This document shows, piece after piece, positions 58,466 through 64,000 of a stretch of 64,000 nt of DNA (positions are counted from its first letter, which is position 1; each line of letters opens with the position of its first letter). The DNA is from Xylanibacter ruminicola (GTDB taxonomy: Bacteria > Bacteroidota > Bacteroidia > Bacteroidales > Bacteroidaceae). The stretch lies in NCBI RefSeq assembly GCF_900142525.1, contig NZ_FRBD01000020.1:1-64000 (forward strand). Reading direction: 5' to 3'. Made by a program: the position numbers and the translations under genes. Below the pieces are notes generated by a model. The model was given only the letters and a program-made list of their open reading frames with translations. It had not been told where the DNA came from and did not search any database.

Positions 58466-59627
58466 ACTCGTACCAGTAATAATACCAATAGGTACCAAAG
58501 TATTCTTCTTCTACTTTACCCTTCTGCTCCATCTTATTTGGATACTTGTTTCTAAGATCGCGGAAGTTATCGTAGTCCTCATCCATGACTGTATTGTGAT
58601 ACACCGTAACGGGTTTTGAACGCAGATGGGTATAGAGCACCATAGCCTCACTATAATGCTTTGGCAGACTGTCGTTCATGGGATAATACTTTTTCACCTC
58701 TCGGGCAAAAGTATCAATCTCTTTATCAATCAGATAACCTGAAAGCAGATAATCGGTCACAACCTTACGTGGCACAGAATCCTTACGCTGAACCAACTTT
58801 AGATAGTGCATAGGTTCCATCTTATGGGCAGGAATAGCACCAATGAACTTATACATACGCTCGGCGGGATATAATAATAACGGACAGATACTATCGTTTG
58901 TAGGCAGGATGGTTTTACTGGTACCACAAACCTTATACTCAAAAAGTTTCTCGCCAAGGGCATCCTTACGAGCCAGAGCTTGCATACGTAACATGACAAG
59001 AGTTTCATCGCACTCAAGCGATTCTTTACCTGCAGACAAAGCCCCATCATAATCTCCGTCAAGCAAACAACGCTCTGCCCTCATCCGATAATGGAACACA
59101 GCATTGGTATTAGCAATGCCAGCAGTAGTCATCATCATAAAAACCATGATGAGCAGATTAACCCACATGGAACGTGAGAGAATATTGGGATTAGGATCGT
59201 CATCAAGTTCCTGAAGCTTGGTTGCCACATACGATACACCACCCCAAACGATGAGGAGGATAACAGCTAGCCAACCAGGGAAATCATGGGTGATGCCCCC
59301 CTCAGGATCGGGTGTGATATTAGTAAGCATACCCAGAAACAGCATGGAAGGAAAGAAAGTGAGGGCGTAGAAACTTTTATTAAGTCTGGATATCTTATGT
59401 ACCAGATTCTGCAGGATTAAGAGCACAACGGTTATCACAACAGCACCAGCAAGACGATTGTAATGGGTAAGACCATGACTCAACACATGCTGCGCCATAG
59501 TTAACAAATCGCGCTGGAAGTAATACGTCCAACACCAAGAGAAGAGTACAAAAACGATAGCGCACACGACACGGATGGTCATTGCGCTATCATTTTGTTG
59601 CTTTTTACGATAATTTCTATAAGCCAT
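58464..59627 (-). CDS. Membrane protein of unknown function with soluble helical tail
   Basis: A 387-residue protein. Several membrane helices fill residues about 17-190 (IRVVCAIVFVLFSWCWTYYF; AGAVVITVVLLILQNLVHKI; ALTFFPSMLFLGML; WLAVILLIVWGGVSYVATKL; MWVNLLIMVFMMMTTAGI). The soluble C-terminal half (about 195-387) has helix pairs resembling TPRs (AERCLLDGDYDGALSAGKES). Similar proteins occur in Bacteroidales without known role. The gene lies two bases after the branching enzyme stop region and is probably in its operon. Confidence 0.7.
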   Translation of the reverse strand: MAYRNYRKKQQNDSAMTIRVVCAIVFVLFSWCWTYYFQRDLLTMAQHVLSHGLTHYNRLAGAVVITVVLLILQNLVHKISRLNKSFYALTFFPSMLFLGMLTNITPDPEGGITHDFPGWLAVILLIVWGGVSYVATKLQELDDDPNPNILSRSMWVNLLIMVFMMMTTAGIANTNAVFHYRMRAERCLLDGDYDGALSAGKESLECDETLVMLRMQALARKDALGEKLFEYKVCGTSKTILPTNDSICPLLLYPAERMYKFIGAIPAHKMEPMHYLKLVQRKDSVPRKVVTDYLLSGYLIDKEIDTFAREVKKYYPMNDSLPKHYSEAMVLYTHLRSKPVTVYHNTVMDEDYDNFRDLRNKYPNKMEQKGKVEEEYFGTYWYYYWYE

Positions 59628-59628
59628 T

Positions 59629-61668
59629 TCAGATTTTCTTCAATACTACGGCCGAACGAGCCGGGATATAGAGTTTGAGCCACTCCTTATGATCCTCAAC
59701 ATAAAGAGGATCGTAGTTTGTGAAGTGAGTAACTGTGTCGTCGGCAAAACCGTTTCCACCAAAATCCTTCGAGTCGGTATTCAACACCACCTTATAAGAA
59801 CCCGTTGGAACCAGGAAGCCATAATCGGTATAGCTGCGTGTAGGCGAGAAGTTGAATACAAATACCAGATCGCCACGCATGAAGCAAAGTACCTGATCGC
59901 CATCATCATGCCATATCTCAACTACGGGTTTATCCTGGAAGTTGCGCACACTCTTGATGGTCTTCAACATCTCGCGATCGAAGTCGCCCAACCAATGATA
60001 GCAGAGATCTTTATTATCTACAAGATTCCATTGGCGACGAGCATACTTATAGCTCCATCCATTTCCTTCGCGTGGGAAATCAATCCACTCTGGATGTCCG
60101 AACTCGTTACCCATAAAGTTTAGGTAACCACCATTGATGGCTCCGACAGTTACCAGGCGAATCATCTTATGGAGGGCGATACCACGCTGGGCGATATCGT
60201 TTACATCCTTCTTGGCAAAATGCCAATACATATCGGCATCAATCAAACGGAAGATAATGGTCTTATCGCCCACAAGTGCCTGATCGTGACTCTCGCAATA
60301 CGAGATAGTCTTCTCGTCAGGTCGGCGGTTCTTCACCTCCCAGAATATAGAGCAAACGTTGATATCCTCATCGCGTACCTCTTTAATAGTCTTAATCCAG
60401 TAATCAGGGATGTTCATGGCCATACGGTAGTCGAAGCCGTAACCTCCATCCTCGAACTTGGCTGCGAGACCAGGCATACCTGATACTTCTTCTGCAATAG
60501 TAATTGCATTAGGATTAACCTCATGAATCAGCTTATTAGCAAGGGTGAGATAGCAGATAGCATTATCATCCTCATGACCATTAAAGTAATCACCATATCC
60601 TCCAAATGCCTCACCCAGGCCATGAGAGTAATAAAGCATTGAGGTTACGCCATCAAAGCGGAAACCATCGAACTGATACTCCTCTAGCCAATACTTACAG
60701 TTAGAAAGCAGGAAGTGCAGCACATCATCCTTACCATAGTCGAAGCAGAGCGAATCCCAAGCCGGATGCTCATGACGGTCGCCTGGATAGAAGAACTGAT
60801 TAGGATCGCCAGCCAGATTTCCCAAGCCTTCAACCTCATTCTTTACAGCATGAGAGTGAACGATATCCATAATCACGGCAACGCCATTCTTGTGGGCTGT
60901 ATCAATAAGTTCCTTCAAATCCTCAGGTGTGCCGAAACGGCTTGATGGTGCAAAGAAAGATGATACATGATAGCCGAACGAGCCATAATAAGGATGCTCC
61001 TGAATGGCCATCACCTGAATACAGTTATAACCATCCTTAATGACACGAGGCAATACATTATCCTTAAATTCCTTATAGGTGCCCACCTTCTCGGCATCCT
61101 GCCCCATACCTACATGGCACTCGTAAATGAGCAATGGGTTCTTCTTGGGCTTGAAGTTCTTTTTCTTGAACTCGTATTTCTTCTCAGGATTCCAAACCTG
61201 AGCTGAGAATATCTTGGTATTATCATCCTGAACCACACGGCGGCACCATGCAGGGATGCGTTCTCCTTCTCCCCCATTCCACTTTACCTTCATTTTGTAA
61301 AGCTGACCATGCTTCAGGGCTTTCTCTGAAAGTTTCAACTCCCAGTTACCAGTACCAGCTATGCGCTTGCAACGATACTTCTCGTTCTCCTGCCAGTTGT
61401 TAAAGTCACCAATCAGATAAATGTCGGTAGCATTAGGCGCCCACTCGCGGAACACCCAGCCTTTAGCCAACTTATGGAGTCCGAAATAAAGATGACCAGA
61501 AGCAAAATCACTAAGAGTCTTCTTGCCATTCTTTGTCAACTGGTTAATCTTCCATACAGCGTGGTCGTGACGTCCACGGATGGCTGCCTCAAAAGGTTCC
61601 AACCATGAGTCATTACGCACCAACCCGATATGCTCAGGAGCCTTAGATTGTTTCTTTTTTGTTTCCAT
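59629..61668 (-). CDS. glgB: 1,4-alpha-glucan branching enzyme
   Basis: A 679-residue GH13 enzyme adding alpha-1,6 branches to glycogen. An N-terminal CBM48-type domain (about 58-155, GWVFREWAPNATDIYLIGDF) precedes the barrel. Conserved regions: VIMDIVHSH (266-273), FDGFRFDGVTS with nucleophile Asp339, TIAEEVSG with acid/base Glu393, and ESHDQ with Asp462. The eukaryote-like GH13_8 pattern and short N-terminus fit Bacteroidetes branching enzymes. It shares a transcript with the MORN and YhcH genes upstream and the membrane protein downstream. Confidence 0.95.
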   Translation of the reverse strand: METKKKQSKAPEHIGLVRNDSWLEPFEAAIRGRHDHAVWKINQLTKNGKKTLSDFASGHLYFGLHKLAKGWVFREWAPNATDIYLIGDFNNWQENEKYRCKRIAGTGNWELKLSEKALKHGQLYKMKVKWNGGEGERIPAWCRRVVQDDNTKIFSAQVWNPEKKYEFKKKNFKPKKNPLLIYECHVGMGQDAEKVGTYKEFKDNVLPRVIKDGYNCIQVMAIQEHPYYGSFGYHVSSFFAPSSRFGTPEDLKELIDTAHKNGVAVIMDIVHSHAVKNEVEGLGNLAGDPNQFFYPGDRHEHPAWDSLCFDYGKDDVLHFLLSNCKYWLEEYQFDGFRFDGVTSMLYYSHGLGEAFGGYGDYFNGHEDDNAICYLTLANKLIHEVNPNAITIAEEVSGMPGLAAKFEDGGYGFDYRMAMNIPDYWIKTIKEVRDEDINVCSIFWEVKNRRPDEKTISYCESHDQALVGDKTIIFRLIDADMYWHFAKKDVNDIAQRGIALHKMIRLVTVGAINGGYLNFMGNEFGHPEWIDFPREGNGWSYKYARRQWNLVDNKDLCYHWLGDFDREMLKTIKSVRNFQDKPVVEIWHDDGDQVLCFMRGDLVFVFNFSPTRSYTDYGFLVPTGSYKVVLNTDSKDFGGNGFADDTVTHFTNYDPLYVEDHKEWLKLYIPARSAVVLKKI

Positions 61669-61701
61669 AGTTATTTATGTTTTTTTATTATGCTTTTACT
61701 T

Positions 61702-62148
61702 TTATGCCTTCACTTTGAAAATTGCTTTCTTAACCTCAGCCTCATCGATAATGCAAGGAGCATGACCATCCTGAGGGAAGAAGATAGCAAACTGACCAGG
61801 ATTAACAGTCACATAGGTCTGAGGCTTTGTATCGCCATATTTGGTGATGTCCTTCTCTGCATTATATTCAAAAGCAGGAAGGTCGGCCAATGGCGTATAA
61901 CCAAATGTCTCGGCGCAGGTTATTGGAATTTGAATATCAATCATTTCGATATGAGTCTCGAGAACTGCAGTATCCTTGGTGCGCTGTTTGGCCACCTGAA
62001 GATTCATAAACAAATCCTTTTCCTTAATTGGATATTTACCTACCTCCATAGTCTGGAGATTGTTATTCTTCAAAAACTCAACTACTTCGGCAAACAACGG
62101 ATTAAGTGTTGTGTACTTGCCCAGATTCTCAATAGTATCAATAATCAT
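61702..62148 (-). CDS. YhcH/YjgK/YiaL family protein
   Basis: A 148-residue cupin-like protein of the DUF386 family. Conserved text includes ETHIEMIDIQIPI (metal-binding His/Glu region, about 85-98), KDITKYGDTKPQ and FAIFFPQDGHAPCI (about 120-133). Family members act on sugars such as sialic acid or sit beside sugar isomerases. Here it lies 33 bases upstream of glgB, so it may aid sugar interconversion for glycogen synthesis (inference). Confidence 0.9.
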   Translation of the reverse strand: MIIDTIENLGKYTTLNPLFAEVVEFLKNNNLQTMEVGKYPIKEKDLFMNLQVAKQRTKDTAVLETHIEMIDIQIPITCAETFGYTPLADLPAFEYNAEKDITKYGDTKPQTYVTVNPGQFAIFFPQDGHAPCIIDEAEVKKAIFKVKA

Positions 62149-62171
62149 AATCGGATAAATTTTAAAGTATT

Positions 62172-63290
62172 CTATTTTGTTTCTCTGTGCCCACGAGTAT
62201 ATGTACCTTGGGCGGTAACTTTTCCATTTCTATCTTTTTCTACAAAGTTTCCATCGCGCAAATCGTCCTGATACGAGCCTTCGAAACGATTGCCATCCTT
62301 ATCTTCCTCGATAGCAGCACCATTACGGCGACCATTCTTGAAGACACCCTTGAACTTGGAACCATCGGCAAAGCGAACGATACACTCGCCATTAGGCTGA
62401 CCAGCCTTGAAGGTTCCCTCAACGGTATCACCACACTTCTTGGTCAGCTTACCACGACCCTCCTGCTTATCAGCCTTCCATTGTCCTACATAAGTATCGC
62501 CATTCTGCCACACAAAAGTACCCTGACCTTGTTTGTCGCCTTTGGAGAACTGACCTGTGTACTTGTCGCCATTAGCATATTTGAAAATGCCCGAGCCTGT
62601 TCGCTCGCCTTTCACGTAATCGCCTTCATAAACATCGCCGTTCTGGAACTTATAGATGCCGCGACCGTTCATCTCGTCATCAGCCCAGGGGCCGATATAG
62701 ACATCTCCGCCCGCATATTTAAAAGTACCTTTGCCCGAGCGCATATTCTCCTTCCAATCGCCATCATATACCGAGCCGTCGCCCCAATCGTAGATACCTT
62801 TACCATTTTTCTTATCATTCAGCCAATCGCCCTTGTAATAGGCACCACTGGCAAATGTATAAATACCATAGCCAGAGCGCTTATCCTGCTTCCACTCGCC
62901 ATCGTACTTATCGCCATTATAGTAGTACATAATGCCATGCCCTTGCTGATAATCACGGAACCAAAGGCCATCGTAGCGATTGTTATTCTGGAAATAATAG
63001 GTTCCCTTACCATGTTGCTGATCCTGAAACCATTCGCCTTCGTACTTCTCACCATCAAAAAAAGAGTATGTACCAAATCCTTGGCGCTTACCCTTCACGT
63101 ATTCGCCTTCATACCAGTTGCCGTTCTTATATACGGCCTTACCCTTGCCATGAGGCTTACCCATTACCATTTCTCCCTGATATTCGCCACCATCCTTAGT
63201 AGTAGCCGAACCGAGAGTTATTTTCTGTGCTCCTGCCGTAAAGGGCAGAAACAATGTGAATGCTATAATCGAAAGTTTATTTATATTCAT
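62172..63290 (-). CDS. Secreted 14-repeat MORN protein
   Basis: A 372-residue protein. ATG 63290 gives a signal peptide (MNINKLSIIAFTLFLPFTAG, cut before AQK). The mature protein is fourteen contiguous 23-residue MORN repeats of pattern G-x-Y-x-G-x-W-x-x-D-x-x-x-G-x-G, for example DKYDGEWKQDKRSGYGIYTF, with later copies degenerating (EGTFKAGQPNGECIVRFADG). MORN arrays form long beta strips. The export signal puts it in the periplasm or on the surface. First gene of the unit with YhcH and glgB. Confidence 0.9.
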   Translation of the reverse strand: MNINKLSIIAFTLFLPFTAGAQKITLGSATTKDGGEYQGEMVMGKPHGKGKAVYKNGNWYEGEYVKGKRQGFGTYSFFDGEKYEGEWFQDQQHGKGTYYFQNNNRYDGLWFRDYQQGHGIMYYYNGDKYDGEWKQDKRSGYGIYTFASGAYYKGDWLNDKKNGKGIYDWGDGSVYDGDWKENMRSGKGTFKYAGGDVYIGPWADDEMNGRGIYKFQNGDVYEGDYVKGERTGSGIFKYANGDKYTGQFSKGDKQGQGTFVWQNGDTYVGQWKADKQEGRGKLTKKCGDTVEGTFKAGQPNGECIVRFADGSKFKGVFKNGRRNGAAIEEDKDGNRFEGSYQDDLRDGNFVEKDRNGKVTAQGTYTRGHRETK

Positions 63291-63316
63291 TTGAACTATA
63301 ATCCTATTTTGTGTGT

Positions 63317-63325
63317 GCAAATTTA
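63317..63325 (-). promoter_or_regulatory. -7 box of the MORN gene
   Basis: The minus strand reads TAAATTTGC, 27 bases before the ATG at 63290. Confidence 0.6.
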
Positions 63326-63400
63326 AATAAAATTATTGAGGTTCGCAAATTCCATACGTATAATTTTATAAGTTTTTGCGTTTTCATCAGTTTTTTTATT

Positions 63401-63409
63401 TACCTTTGC
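63401..63409 (+). promoter_or_regulatory. -7 box of kdsB
   Basis: TACCTTTGC ends eight bases before ATG 63417. A TTTTTG stretch about 22 bases further up may be the -33 element. Confidence 0.7.
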
Positions 63410-63416
63410 ACCCATT

Positions 63417-64000
63417 ATGAAGTTTATGGCTATTATTCCTGCCCGTTATGCTTCAACAAGATATCCGGGCAAACCGCTTGCAATACTGGGCGGTAAAACA
63501 GTAATTCAGAGAGTGTACGAGCAGGTGAAAAGCGTGCTCGACGATGTATATGTAGCTACCGATGACGACCGCATTTACGAGGCAGTAGTTGGTTTTAGCG
63601 GTAAGGCTGTGATGACCCGTACCGACCACAAGAGTGGTACCGACCGCATTGAGGAAGCTGCAGAGAAGATTGGTTTGGATGCCGATGTTATCATCAATGT
63701 TCAGGGTGACGAACCTTTCATCCAGCCTTCACAGATAGAAACATTGATGCACCTCTTCGATGCGCCCGAAACTCAGATTGGCACATTAGGCAAGCCATTC
63801 GAATCGATAGAGGCTGTTGAGAATCCTAACTCGCCAAAGATTGTAACTGATAATCGCGGTTTTGCCCTTTACTTCAGCCGTAGTGTGATACCTTATATAA
63901 GAGGTAAAGAGCGCGACAGCTGGTTTGGCGAGTATCCATTCCTGAAGCATCTGGGTGTTTACGCCTATCGCCGCGAGGTACTGGCCGAAGTAACAAAGTT
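63417..64000 (+). CDS. kdsB: 3-deoxy-manno-octulosonate cytidylyltransferase, 5' part
   Basis: The gene runs off the end of the window, with 194 complete codons visible of a usual length near 250. It activates KDO with CTP for lipid A core synthesis. The N-terminal signature MAIIPARYASTRYPGKPLA is complete, followed by VYVATDDDRI, TRTDHKSGTDRIEEAAEKIG and VNVQGDEP-type NVQGDEPFI. The visible end is LGVYAYRREVLAEVTK. The short leader fits the other near-leaderless genes in the window. Confidence 0.95.
   Translation, partial: MKFMAIIPARYASTRYPGKPLAILGGKTVIQRVYEQVKSVLDDVYVATDDDRIYEAVVGFSGKAVMTRTDHKSGTDRIEEAAEKIGLDADVIINVQGDEPFIQPSQIETLMHLFDAPETQIGTLGKPFESIEAVENPNSPKIVTDNRGFALYFSRSVIPYIRGKERDSWFGEYPFLKHLGVYAYRREVLAEVTK

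Noticed and set aside
62187..63326. 379-residue plus-strand frame
   Set aside because: It is the mirror of the MORN repeat gene. Its long open length is a by-product of the repeats, and it lacks a start context.

Overview
The window looks like a chromosomal segment of a Bacteroidales bacterium, most likely a Prevotella-type (Prevotellaceae) anaerobe. The evidence is the Bacteroidota promoter form (a TAnnTTTGC -7 box before many genes), TonB-dependent receptors, a C10 (streptopain/interpain-type) peptidase with a C-terminal sorting-like tail, DUF4890, LruC and DUF4494 proteins, a smalltalk micro-protein, a methylmalonyl-CoA decarboxylase set, a NifJ-type pyruvate:ferredoxin oxidoreductase and a complete Nqr operon. 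No rRNA, CRISPR array or insertion sequence was seen.

Layout. 1-2.5 kb: small and eroded genes (a frameshifted YccF gene, two orphan mini-ORFs, two secreted small proteins) and a pair of identical tRNA-Arg(ACG) genes. 2.5-5.8 kb (minus): dapA coupled to an AraC regulator, and an NfeD/SPFH membrane pair. 5.8-13.4 kb: secreted C10 protease, TonB-dependent receptor, LruC lipoprotein. 13.5-16.1 kb: methylmalonyl-CoA epimerase/decarboxylase operon (succinate-propionate branch) without a membrane beta subunit. 17.2-29.9 kb: an unusual six-gene operon of a receiver-PP2C phosphatase, a membrane coiled-coil/WD40-like protein, a propeller histidine kinase lacking the phospho-acceptor His, a soluble histidine kinase that has it, a TPR-TonB receptor and a one-module NRPS (C-A-PCP-TE) with a Cys nucleophile in its thioesterase. 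30-35 kb: AAA ATPase and nifJ. 35.3-41.1 kb (minus): nqrABCDEF. 41.2-48 kb: TamB-like protein, EamA transporter, truA and a barrel-like protein. 48-48.5 kb: AT-rich, repeat-filled intergenic region. 48.5-52.4 kb: Nudix hydrolase, EFR1 flavodoxin/ferredoxin, and a yggS-DUF4494-pseudokinase operon. 52.5-58.4 kb: aminotransferase, FtsX/LolC-type permease, two tandem acyl-CoA ligases. 58.4-64 kb: membrane protein, glycogen branching enzyme, YhcH/YiaL protein, MORN-repeat protein, and the start of kdsB, which runs off the end.

How the genes work together. NifJ, Nqr and the methylmalonyl-CoA enzymes fit anaerobic fermentation to succinate/propionate with a sodium-motive NADH:quinone step. The 17.2-29.9 kb operon reads as sense-signal-make-import: a split two-component system next to a receptor and a small-molecule synthetase. 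It is the best candidate here for an undescribed system. The receptor and NRPS genes are clearly more AT-rich than the flanking metabolic genes, which suggests the operon or its 3' half was acquired.
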